In this document: positions 17,688 through 24,140 of the stretch, one piece after another
Position numbering within the stretch: the stretch's first letter is position 1
Layout: every line of letters starts with the position of its first letter
Origin: JANQTF01 sp036835375
GTDB lineage: Bacteria > Bacteroidota > Bacteroidia > J057
NCBI GenBank assembly: GCA_036835375.1
Contig: DAITMB010000076.1
Location: 1-24,140 of the forward strand
DNA: 24,140 nucleotides
Reading direction: 5' to 3'
Notes under the pieces: generated by a model
Database searches by the model: none
What the model was told of the DNA's origin: nothing
The model's input: only the letters and a program-made list of their open reading frames with translations
Position numbers and translations under genes: made by a program

Positions 17688-18431
17688 ATGATTTACTTTA
17701 TCAGTGGATTGGGGGCTGATGAACGCGTCTTTGCTTATTTAGACTTGGGCGACCGGGAGTATCGACACATTTCTTGGGAGATCCCAACCAATCACGAGAC
17801 GCTGGAAAGTTATTGCTGGCGATTAATCGCTCAAATCGATCTGTCTCAAGACATTTGTTTGATTGGGGTTTCATTTGGCGGGACCGTTGCGTAAGAAATT
17901 TCCAGCCTGATTGAGGTAAAAAAGCTTATCCTCATTTCAAGCATCCAATCACCCAAAGAACTGAGTTGGCAATTACAACTGGTTCGAAAATTTCGGTTGT
18001 ATCAGCTTGCACCGTCAAAATGGTTAAAATGGTCAACCCATTTAACGGGCGACTACTATTTTAGCGTCAAATCCAACAATGAGTCTATTTTGTTGAAACA
18101 AATCATTCGAGACACGGATCGATTTTTTATGAAATGGGCGATGGAAGCAATGATGAAATGGGAAGGGAGCAGCACACTTGAAAGACCCATCCACATCCAC
18201 GGAGATCGTGACAGGATTTTCCCAGTCACCAAGATCAGGGAATATATTCGAATTGATGGTGGTGGCCATTTCATGATTGTGATCAGGGCCGATGAAATCT
18301 CAGGCGTTATTAACAAAACACTTGGAAATGATGCTAAAACTTCCGAAAAATCGATCAAGCAATTTTTTGAGTTAGCGGAAAAAGGTGATCTTGGGTGCAG
18401 ATTCGTAGATGGAAAGGCCAAGTCCCCTTAG
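17688..18431 (+). pseudogene. Alpha/beta hydrolase gene interrupted by an in-frame stop
   Basis: One frame of 248 codons encodes a small alpha/beta hydrolase but is cut by a TAA at 17892-17894 (codon 69). The N-terminal piece has 'FISGLGADERVF' and the nucleophile elbow 'GVSFGG' with Ser62. Directly after the stop the frame continues 'EISSLIEVKKLILISS', as expected after an elbow ('GG.VAQEI' is common in relatives). The later acidic residue, Asp175 in 'HGDRDRIFP', and His194 in 'GGGHFMIV' complete a catalytic triad. A CAA-to-TAA change would explain the stop. The region is more AT-rich than the preceding gene. The substrate is unknown. A downstream ATG at 17997 could start a 144-aa piece, but it would lack the catalytic Ser. 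A sequencing error is the main alternative. Confidence 0.82.
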
Positions 18432-18463
18432 TTGCCATTCATGGGTAATTAACCTTCTGTAGC

Positions 18464-19582
18464 TTGAAAACACTTCTCGCCATATGGTTTACCTTAATTG
18501 CCCTGACATCGTGGGCAAACATGGCATCGCCCTTTCAAGAAGGGACATGGTCGGCATCCCCATTTATCAGTCAATATGTTGACATTATCCAGGAAAAAAT
18601 TCTCATCATCCCCGATGATAAGTTTGAGACAGCTCAATTCAACATTGAGTATTATGTGAAAGCCCACAAATCGGGCAAGCAAATCCCTTTACTATTTTAT
18701 GCTTCGGAGTTTAAAGAGCATTTTCGCATCTGGGTAGATGACATGGAAATTGCGCTAAGTCAGGTTCCAGAAGCATATCAGAAACTCGAAGGAACTCCTT
18801 TTCGTGACTTCGGATACTTTTTTGAAAACCAAAAGACGAGTGGTACAAAGCAAGTCTTGCTGGAGGAATCCCCTTCCAACGGCTTTTTTGTTTTGATCAA
18901 CGACCTCAAGTTCTTCGAAATTGATCTGGCGGAAGGAATTCACACCATCAGGGTTGAGTACACTGCCGACAGATGGGTTGACCGTAGCGACTGGGTAAAG
19001 CAGTATCGGTTTAGGTATGCGCTGTCTCCTGCCAAGTACTGGAGATCGTTTGGGAATTTAGAAATCACGCTTGATGCCTCGAACTTCAATCAACCACTGA
19101 CAACTAACCTGGACGCCCCAACAGCCGGAGATCTCTCATCAAAGAGCACATGGACTTTTTCTTCCTTGCCAACTGAAGTTCTGGAAATCTCCTATCAACA
19201 CACGCTTAACTCCACAGCAAGCACATTGCTAGCGATTACTCCCACCGGGCTGACTCTGCTTTTTTCACTCCTGCTTGTCGTGTTTCACCTTTTCAGTATC
19301 CATTCATTTCGCAAGAAAAACATCGACAAACGATATGCATGGACGATGATCGCAGGCAGCATAATTGTTCCATTCCTCAGCTTACTAAGTTACCCCTACG
19401 CATTTGACATCATAGATGCGGCCATAGGACAAGATGCCAGCTCATATCATGGATATACCTTTTTCATCATGGCGCTGTATCCGATTGTGTTGCCATTATA
19501 TTGGATCATCATGTGGCTTGCAGACAGAACATTCACAAGAATGCTCAGGGAAAGGAGCCAAAGCCTGGGGATTCATGAGTAA
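18464..19582 (+). CDS. Exported membrane-anchored protein of unknown function
   Basis: I do not recognise this 372-aa protein. It begins at a TTG codon; no in-frame ATG precedes the signal-like 'MKTLLAIWFTLIALTSWAN', and an ATG start further in would cut that segment. Residues about 25-250 are hydrophilic and rich in beta-strand patterns ('GIHTIRVEYTADRWVDRSDW', 'FRYALSPAKYWRSFGNLEIT'), suggesting a periplasmic beta-sandwich. Three hydrophobic helices follow near 255-285 ('LLFSLLLVVFHLFSI'), 295-315 and 335-355 ('IVLPLYWIIMWLAD'), with a short basic cytoplasmic tail. Aromatic patterns such as 'SPAKYW' may help find relatives. It lies 32 bp after the broken hydrolase frame and shares its AT-rich character; the next gene is convergent. 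Confidence 0.72.
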   Translation: MKTLLAIWFTLIALTSWANMASPFQEGTWSASPFISQYVDIIQEKILIIPDDKFETAQFNIEYYVKAHKSGKQIPLLFYASEFKEHFRIWVDDMEIALSQVPEAYQKLEGTPFRDFGYFFENQKTSGTKQVLLEESPSNGFFVLINDLKFFEIDLAEGIHTIRVEYTADRWVDRSDWVKQYRFRYALSPAKYWRSFGNLEITLDASNFNQPLTTNLDAPTAGDLSSKSTWTFSSLPTEVLEISYQHTLNSTASTLLAITPTGLTLLFSLLLVVFHLFSIHSFRKKNIDKRYAWTMIAGSIIVPFLSLLSYPYAFDIIDAAIGQDASSYHGYTFFIMALYPIVLPLYWIIMWLADRTFTRMLRERSQSLGIHE

Positions 19583-19629
19583 AAATCTTTCTTCGGCCGG
19601 GTTTCACCCTAAGGATCTCCCTTACCCTC

Positions 19630-20085
19630 CTAGACCACCGCTATCACCTCAATGGTTCTGCCCATACAATCTACCCGGTCGCCTTTTTCATGATGGAGGA
19701 GGGCTTTGCCGAGCGGCGATACGAGCGATAGGGCATAATACGTGACGTCTTCCAGTACGATTTTGCCCAGGCTCACGGAAAAATAGTACATTCCCTCATT
19801 CGTCGTCACCAGGCTTCCGGCCCCGATCCGGTCCTTGCACACATCGGGCCGTAGCTGCCGCAATTGCTCCTGCATCGCCAAGACCAAGCTGAGCTGTGAA
19901 CTGGCCTTGTCAATCTCGAGTTTCATCATTTCGCGCGAAGTCTCGAATTTATCGCCTGCGCTGCTCTTGGTGTCCTCGCTGGCAGCTTGCTGGGCGTCGG
20001 CGATGGCTGCCTTTAGGGTGGCTACTTTTTGCTTCACCTGTGTAAGGCAAGCTTGGTGAAGGCGAACTTTGAGAGACTCGGACAT
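19630..20085 (-). CDS. GreA/GreB-like C-terminal domain protein with N-terminal coiled coil
   Basis: A 151-aa protein with the layout of a Gre-type transcription factor. An N-terminal helical part (residues about 1-75, 'LHQACLTQVKQKVATLKAAI', rich in Ala, Lys, Gln and Glu) is followed by a beta domain whose end 'LSLVSPLGKALLHHEKGDRV' resembles the GreA/GreB FKBP-like C-terminus ('SPlGkALlgkk.GD.v'). Related Bacteroidota proteins are often labelled 3-oxoacyl-ACP synthase by mistake; nothing here resembles a ketosynthase. The helical part ends 'SREMMKLEIDKASSQLSLVL'. It may bind the RNA polymerase secondary channel, but whether the tip acidic residues needed for transcript cleavage are present cannot be judged. 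It is convergent with the unknown membrane gene and divergent from the cyclase gene. Confidence 0.72.
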   Translation of the reverse strand: MSESLKVRLHQACLTQVKQKVATLKAAIADAQQAASEDTKSSAGDKFETSREMMKLEIDKASSQLSLVLAMQEQLRQLRPDVCKDRIGAGSLVTTNEGMYYFSVSLGKIVLEDVTYYALSLVSPLGKALLHHEKGDRVDCMGRTIEVIAVV

Positions 20086-20250
20086 GGTGCAAAAATAATC
20101 AGTCGGGGGGCAGGTCGCATGAATAAGAGAGAAAAAATGCTTTCCGAGCGTGGGCCGTTGATCTTATTTTTCGCCGAAAGGCTTTTCGGGTGAGGTCAAG
20201 CAAATTCTTTGTATTTTGCTTGACTAACGTACGATGCAATCCCATTTTTC
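20086..20250. promoter_or_regulatory. Divergent promoter region with two hairpin-type repeats
   Basis: This 165-bp gap must drive both the Gre-like gene (-) and the cyclase-LytTR gene (+). On the - strand, TATTTTTG (20097 to 20090) matches the Bacteroidota -7 consensus TAnnTTTG exactly, but lies only four bases before the start codon, implying a leaderless message if real; no -33 element is obvious. Toward the cyclase gene, CCGAAA/TTTCGG (20174-20189) and a perfect 10-bp inverted repeat (20195-20224) sit close together. A near-consensus TATTTTG at 20212-20218 overlaps the second repeat. Confidence 0.4.
20195..20224. repeat. Perfect 10-bp inverted repeat upstream of cyclase-LytTR gene
   Basis: GTCAAGCAAA at 20195-20204 is the exact reverse complement of TTTGCTTGAC at 20215-20224, separated by ten bases. 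It ends 26 bases before the ATG at 20251. The dyad centre-to-centre spacing of 20 bp (about two helical turns) and the overlap with a promoter-like TATTTTG make it a candidate operator, possibly for the encoded LytTR regulator. It could equally be a 5' untranslated hairpin. Confidence 0.5.
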
Positions 20251-21579
20251 ATGCCTTTTCAACGCCGCCATGTTGCCATCATCTTTGCGGACATCGCCGG
20301 TTACACCTCCCTCATGCAAGCAGATGAAGCGGCTGCTCTGGTGGCCCTTCGAAGCTACAAAGGAATTATTTATGAGCAAGTGAGCCAATTTGCCGGGACT
20401 GTGGCGCAATTCTACGGAGATGGCTGTCTCATGATTTTTGAGCAACAAGAGAACGCCGTTCGCTGTGCACTGGCTATGCAGCTCGCATTTCGTTCCCATG
20501 GGGTGCCCGTGCGCATTGGGATCAACTACGGGGAGATCGTAGAAGAAGACGAGCACATTTACGGAGACAGCATCAATGTCACATCGCGCATAGAGTCCAT
20601 GGGCCTGCCTGGCACCGTGTTGCTGTCGGAGGGGGTGTACACCGCCCTTGCAGGTCATCCCGAATTTGACTGCCACTTGTTGGGGTCATTTGCATTTCGC
20701 CACGTAGCGCAGCCGATCGCAGTTTACGCGCTCACCAACGATGGCCTGCCCCTCCCCTCGGTGGCACAAATGCTGCGCAAGGGCACTGCGTATCAGATTG
20801 ACAACACCCCGCCGCCCGATCCTGCGGCGACTCAGCCCATAGAAGTGCTCGTCGTGGAAGATGATATGATCGTGGGCGCACACATCTCCATGGTGCTTGC
20901 AGAAGCTGGCTACGGCGTGCTCGGTCTGATTCCCACCGGCGAAGCGGCTTTGGAACAAATCAAAACCTATGCCCCCGACTTGGTGCTGATGGACGTAAAC
21001 CTGAAGGGCAAACTCGACGGTGTGGAGACTGCCACCCAGATTTACCAACATTACCAAGTGCCTGTGATTTTTCTCACGGCCAATTCCGATTCAGCTACTT
21101 TTGAACGCGCCAAGGCGGCGTTTCCTTATGCCTTTATTAACAAACCGTTTAAACCCGTAGCGCTTTTGCGCGCGATTGAGCTGGTGGTGCAGCGAATGCA
21201 GGAAGAGCAAAACGACCTCGCTCCCAGCGCGCCGGCAGCGCCTGTGGAAAATAAGCGGGAGCAAATGAGTGACCACATTTTCGTTCGCGAAAAAGACCGT
21301 ATGGTCAAGGTAAAACTGACCGATATCCGCTATGTGGAAGCGGAGCGCAATTATTGCCGCATCCACACGACCCACAGTCAGTATCTGCTCAGCACGCCCA
21401 TGAAGACCGTCGAGGGGCGCCTCGACACGGCATTTTTTGTGCGGTCCCACCGCTCCTTTCTGGTCAATGTCTCCGCCATTGACGGGCTAGACGAGCACTA
21501 CCTCTATCTGGGCGATCAGGCCATTCCACTCAGCAAAGCACACAAGGACGAGATTTACCGACGATTGAACCGCATCTGA
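20251..21579 (+). CDS. Class III nucleotide cyclase-receiver-LytTR fusion regulator
   Basis: A 442-aa cytoplasmic protein with three domains. Residues about 7-170 are a class III cyclase: metal-binding Asp14 in 'IIFADIAGYTSLM' and Asp57 in 'FYGDGCLMIF', then 'RIGINYGEIV' and 'SINVTSRIE', which contain the transition-state Asn109 and Arg113. The usual substrate-selecting Lys and Asp positions appear to be Gln53 and His102, so the product is uncertain. Residues about 195-315 are a receiver ('VLVVEDD', acceptor Asp248 in 'LVLMDVNL', 'FINKPF'). Residues about 340-442 are a LytTR DNA-binding domain ('YVEAERNYCRIHTTHSQYLL', 'FVRSHRSFLVNVSAI'). REC-LytTR regulators are common in Bacteroidota, but the N-terminal cyclase fusion is unusual. 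No membrane segment is present. A cognate kinase is not visible unless the downstream TPR protein is one. Confidence 0.92.
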   Translation: MPFQRRHVAIIFADIAGYTSLMQADEAAALVALRSYKGIIYEQVSQFAGTVAQFYGDGCLMIFEQQENAVRCALAMQLAFRSHGVPVRIGINYGEIVEEDEHIYGDSINVTSRIESMGLPGTVLLSEGVYTALAGHPEFDCHLLGSFAFRHVAQPIAVYALTNDGLPLPSVAQMLRKGTAYQIDNTPPPDPAATQPIEVLVVEDDMIVGAHISMVLAEAGYGVLGLIPTGEAALEQIKTYAPDLVLMDVNLKGKLDGVETATQIYQHYQVPVIFLTANSDSATFERAKAAFPYAFINKPFKPVALLRAIELVVQRMQEEQNDLAPSAPAAPVENKREQMSDHIFVREKDRMVKVKLTDIRYVEAERNYCRIHTTHSQYLLSTPMKTVEGRLDTAFFVRSHRSFLVNVSAIDGLDEHYLYLGDQAIPLSKAHKDEIYRRLNRI

Positions 21580-21889
21580 CAAGATGTGTCTCTGCGGAAA
21601 AGTACCTCTGTTGGCGATAGCTCCACTTCCCTTAAAGAATTCCGATGAGAATTCCGGTCAGCCAAACCCTTGTTTCGGTCACTCATAAGACCTCTTCGGA
21701 CAATAGGCCTTCATTCCCATATGTTTTGTATGCAGATTCAGACTGTTATTTGATGACGTCATGCTGCGCTGTGAATTGTCTCCTCTTTCTTTTGCTCTGC
21801 TTTCCTGCGCCGGATGTCTCACTCGTGCCGACAACGGTAGCGGGTGAATCCTTTCGTCATTTTTGCTTTTCCCTTTCAATCTCAGTAAC
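21580..21889. other. Intergenic region with a short direct repeat
   Basis: This 310-bp gap separates the cyclase-LytTR gene from the small receiver gene. AGAATTCCG occurs twice, at 21636-21644 and 21648-21656, with a 12-bp period. TATGTTTTG at 21720-21728 is close to the TAnnTTTG promoter element, with one extra spacer base. No convincing terminator hairpin or coding sequence was found; frames crossing it look like chance openings. Confidence 0.35.
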
Positions 21890-22282
21890 ATGTCATTTTT
21901 TCCCTCAACACCTCCTTCACTTCCAGCCAAGATCTTGGTGGTAGAAGATGAAGCCATCATCGCCAGTCAAATGGTAGCGTTGCTCGCTACCTGGGGCTAC
22001 GAAGATTCCGATTGGGTGCCTTCGGGCCAGGAAGCGCTCAAGCGGGTGGCGTATTTTCCACCGGACCTGATCCTTGCGGGGGTGCATTTGCTGGGCAACA
22101 TGGACGGAGTAGAGCTTATTGGCCGCATCCGGACGCGCTGGAGCATCCCAGTGGTGCTTATTTCCGGATTTGAAAAATCAGCCATTCCTCCCTCCATCAT
22201 CATGACTCCCGGAATCCATTATGTAGAGAAGCCCTACCTCCCCTTTCAGCTCAAACAAGCTATTAATCAATGCCTGACGTGA
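21890..22282 (+). CDS. Stand-alone receiver domain lacking the phospho-acceptor Asp
   Basis: A single CheY-like receiver of 130 aa with no output domain. The ATG at 21890 is preferred over a TTG at 21863 because the receiver begins shortly after it ('AKILVVEDEAIIASQMVALL'). The acidic pair ('VVEDE'), the 'PVVLISGF' strand with Ser in the Thr/Ser position and the conserved Lys in 'YVEKPY' are present. At the phosphorylation site, however, the sequence is 'PDLILAGVHLLGNMDGVE', where relatives have 'DLIL.DVHL', so the acceptor Asp is Gly64 (codon GGG at 22079-22081). The protein should not be phosphorylated in the normal way and may act as a constitutive or protein-binding pseudo-receiver. It lies between a REC-LytTR regulator and a TPR sensor, so a role in that signalling circuit is inferred. 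Confidence 0.88.
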   Translation: MSFFPSTPPSLPAKILVVEDEAIIASQMVALLATWGYEDSDWVPSGQEALKRVAYFPPDLILAGVHLLGNMDGVELIGRIRTRWSIPVVLISGFEKSAIPPSIIMTPGIHYVEKPYLPFQLKQAINQCLT

Positions 22283-22475
22283 CATAATTTAAACATTCTT
22301 AATGACTAATTTTTCATATTCAAAGCGCAATTTTTGACTGAAACCAGCTCTCTTCCCGAGAGAGATGCTTGCTTGACATTGAGAAATAATTGAGCTAATT
22401 GGCTGAATGGTATCGGTATGTAGTACAGAAAATTGGCTACATCTCCTGATCCAAATCACTCTCATTTATTCACTG

Positions 22476-24140
22476 ATGAAACCCATCCTCGCACTCATTT
22501 CATTTGTTGTGTTGATTTGCCATCAACCAGCTTTTTCTACCAATCTCGACAGCCTGCTCCAGGTGTGGCAGGATCCGAACGGCAACGACACTTTTCGCTG
22601 CGTCGCGATGTACGACCTGATTTTGTATGGGTACTTAAATACCAACCCGGATACAGCTTTCATCATGGCCAGCTCCTACCGGAATTTTGCGGAGAAAAAG
22701 CGCATCCAAAGGCAAGTGATCAATGCCATGATGATTCAGGGGTACACTTTTACGGTAAAAGGGGAGGTAGAAAATGCATTGGCATATTTTGAGGAATCTC
22801 TGGTCCTGAGCGAAAAGCATCAATTTAAGAGTAAGGAAGCAACTTCGGCAATCCTGATTGGTCAAATGCTGATTTCACTTGGCCAATTCGATAAAGCGTT
22901 GACTTACCTAGAAAGAAGTCTGAGGGTAAATCTGGAAATTGATGACAAAGAAGGTATGATCTATAGCTATGACAACCTGGCGATAGAATTCATTCGTCGA
23001 AACAACTACGAAAAAGCAAAACAGTATCTGCAAAATGCGCTGGAAATTGCCGTTGAGATGGGGGATAGTATTCAAGCGGCCAGAACGGCTGTGAATCTGG
23101 GAGATGCCATGCAAGGTCTGAGAAGAGTAACGGAGGCAAGAGGCTTTTATTTCCGTGCGATAAATGCGGATACCAGTGCTCGAAATGCAGAAATTATGAT
23201 CTATGCCCTGGATCAGTTGGCGGCAATCAGCGCAGACGAAGGAAGATTTGAGGAAGCCCTGGGTTATGCCACGAAAAGCCGAGATCACGCGAGAAATGTC
23301 GGCAATAAGCGGGGCGAGGCGTCCGGATGGAATTTGATGGGCGCCGTGCATAGCCGTCAGGGACTGTATGTACAGGCGATTGAAGAATTGAATGAAGCCC
23401 TCCATCTCTTTGAATCTACAAATGACCTCAATGGTAGTGCCCACACCTTGGGCAATATCGCCAATATTCAGTTGGACCAAAAAGCCTATGTCGAAGCCCT
23501 TGCCACCTATGAAAAGGCAAAGGAAATATTTGAACGCCAAGGCAAAAATGAAGCTCTGGCGCAGGTAAATAGCAGCTTGGGCAAAGTGTACCGCGAACTC
23601 AACCAGCCCGAAAAGGCACTTTCATATTACGAAACCAGCTTGACCATCGCCCGCGAGATCTCCTCACCCGCCCTCACATCGTACGCGCTGGCACGCTTGG
23701 CAGATCTGTATTTCCTGCAAGGAGAGCTGGAGAAGGCCCGCACCTATATCAAGGATGCCCTGAAGCTCAGCGACACACCGGATGACCTGCTGAACCATGG
23801 GGATAACTTGGTCATTGCGGGCAATATTGATCAAAAAGCTGGAAACCATATACAGGCCATTGTCTATGCCAAAAAGGCGTATGATTTCGCCCTGGAAATA
23901 GGCGCTATCGCTACGCTGGCCAGCTCCAGCGAAGTGCTGTACCAGGCGTACAAGGCCACCGGCCAAACCGCCAAAGCCCTGGACATGCACGAAAAACACA
24001 TCAGCTACCGCGACAGCATGGTGAATGAAGAAAACACCCGCGCCATGTTTCAGCAGCAGATGCGCTATGAGTATGAGAAAAAAGAAGTCCAAACAAGAGC
24101 CGAGCAGGACATAAAAGATGCGCTCGCCCAGCAAGAACTT
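22476..24140 (+). CDS. Exported TPR sensor protein, 3'-truncated
   Basis: The frame opens at 22476 and stays open for 555 codons to the window edge. A signal peptide ('MKPILALISFVVLICHQPAF') leads into about a dozen TPR-type helical repeats, for example 'AYFEESLVLSEKHQF', 'GQFDKALTYLERSL', 'NNYEKAKQYLQNALEIA', 'GLYVQAIEELNEALHLF' and 'QPEKALSYYETSLTIAREI'. After the repeats comes 'KHISYRDSMVNEENTRAMF' and a charged helix with 'MRYEYEKKEVQTRAEQDI', the standard linker before the membrane segment of Bacteroidota TPR sensors. The missing output domain is usually a histidine kinase, a class III cyclase, a SpoIIE phosphatase or a LuxR-type domain; the N-terminal pattern ('LYGYLNTNPDTAFIMA') is reminiscent of cyclase-linked members. 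The TPRs would lie in the periplasm. Neighbouring receivers suggest it feeds that circuit. Confidence 0.88.
   Translation, partial: MKPILALISFVVLICHQPAFSTNLDSLLQVWQDPNGNDTFRCVAMYDLILYGYLNTNPDTAFIMASSYRNFAEKKRIQRQVINAMMIQGYTFTVKGEVENALAYFEESLVLSEKHQFKSKEATSAILIGQMLISLGQFDKALTYLERSLRVNLEIDDKEGMIYSYDNLAIEFIRRNNYEKAKQYLQNALEIAVEMGDSIQAARTAVNLGDAMQGLRRVTEARGFYFRAINADTSARNAEIMIYALDQLAAISADEGRFEEALGYATKSRDHARNVGNKRGEASGWNLMGAVHSRQGLYVQAIEELNEALHLFESTNDLNGSAHTLGNIANIQLDQKAYVEALATYEKAKEIFERQGKNEALAQVNSSLGKVYRELNQPEKALSYYETSLTIAREISSPALTSYALARLADLYFLQGELEKARTYIKDALKLSDTPDDLLNHGDNLVIAGNIDQKAGNHIQAIVYAKKAYDFALEIGAIATLASSSEVLYQAYKATGQTAKALDMHEKHISYRDSMVNEENTRAMFQQQMRYEYEKKEVQTRAEQDIKDALAQQEL

Noticed and set aside
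17892..17894. Reassigned TAA codon
   Set aside because: TAA is used as the normal stop elsewhere (for example susC at 6287-6289), so recoding is not supported.
22433..22792. 119-codon open frame on the + strand
   Set aside because: It is out of frame with the TPR sensor gene and has no signal peptide or domain, while the frame from 22476 has both.
22908..23540. 210-codon open frame on the - strand
   Set aside because: It is antisense to the TPR repeats of the gene starting at 22476, which gives continuous, family-like sequence to the window edge.

Overview
The window comes from a Bacteroidota genome, probably a free-living Cytophagales or Saprospirales-type organism. Evidence: a hybrid two-component system (HTCS) regulator, a SusC/SusD pair, signal peptides and lipoboxes without Shine-Dalgarno leaders, a LytTR-type response regulator and a TPR sensor. 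Base composition is mid-range. No tRNA, rRNA, CRISPR array, insertion sequence or phage gene was seen. The class is an inference; no marker gene is present.

Region 1 (1-15670) is a xylan polysaccharide-utilisation locus, all on the + strand. It holds the C-terminal two thirds of an HTCS sensor/regulator, a SusC transporter split by a one-base frameshift, SusD, a GH115 alpha-glucuronidase, a GH43 enzyme of the subfamily-12 type, a lipoprotein GH43 beta-xylosidase/arabinofuranosidase and a lipoprotein GH10 endo-xylanase. The set suits glucurono(arabino)xylan: GH10 cuts the backbone, SusCD import oligosaccharides, GH115 removes (methyl)glucuronic acid, and the two GH43 enzymes remove arabinose and/or xylose. 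A perfect hairpin follows the HTCS gene, and a strong terminator-like hairpin sits between susD and the GH115 gene, so the enzymes may be expressed at a different level from the transporter.

Region 2 (15671-20085) is unrelated to xylan. It contains an 80-bp stretch bounded by an 11-bp inverted repeat, a multi-membrane GT-C-type glycosyltransferase-like protein, an alpha/beta hydrolase gene broken by one in-frame TAA, an unrecognised exported membrane protein with a TTG start, and, on the - strand, a small GreA/GreB-like protein. The hydrolase and the unknown gene look more AT-rich than their neighbours.

Region 3 (20251-24140) is a signalling cluster. A single protein joins a class III nucleotide cyclase domain, a receiver domain and a LytTR DNA-binding domain. 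It is followed by a stand-alone receiver whose phospho-acceptor Asp is replaced by Gly, then by the N-terminal 555 residues of an exported TPR sensor whose effector domain lies beyond the window. The cyclase keeps both metal-binding Asp residues but appears to lack the usual residues that select ATP or GTP. This cluster is the most unusual part of the window.

Two genes (susC and the hydrolase) are each broken by one simple lesion while the rest of the reading frame is well preserved. They are either very recent pseudogenes or base errors in the assembly.
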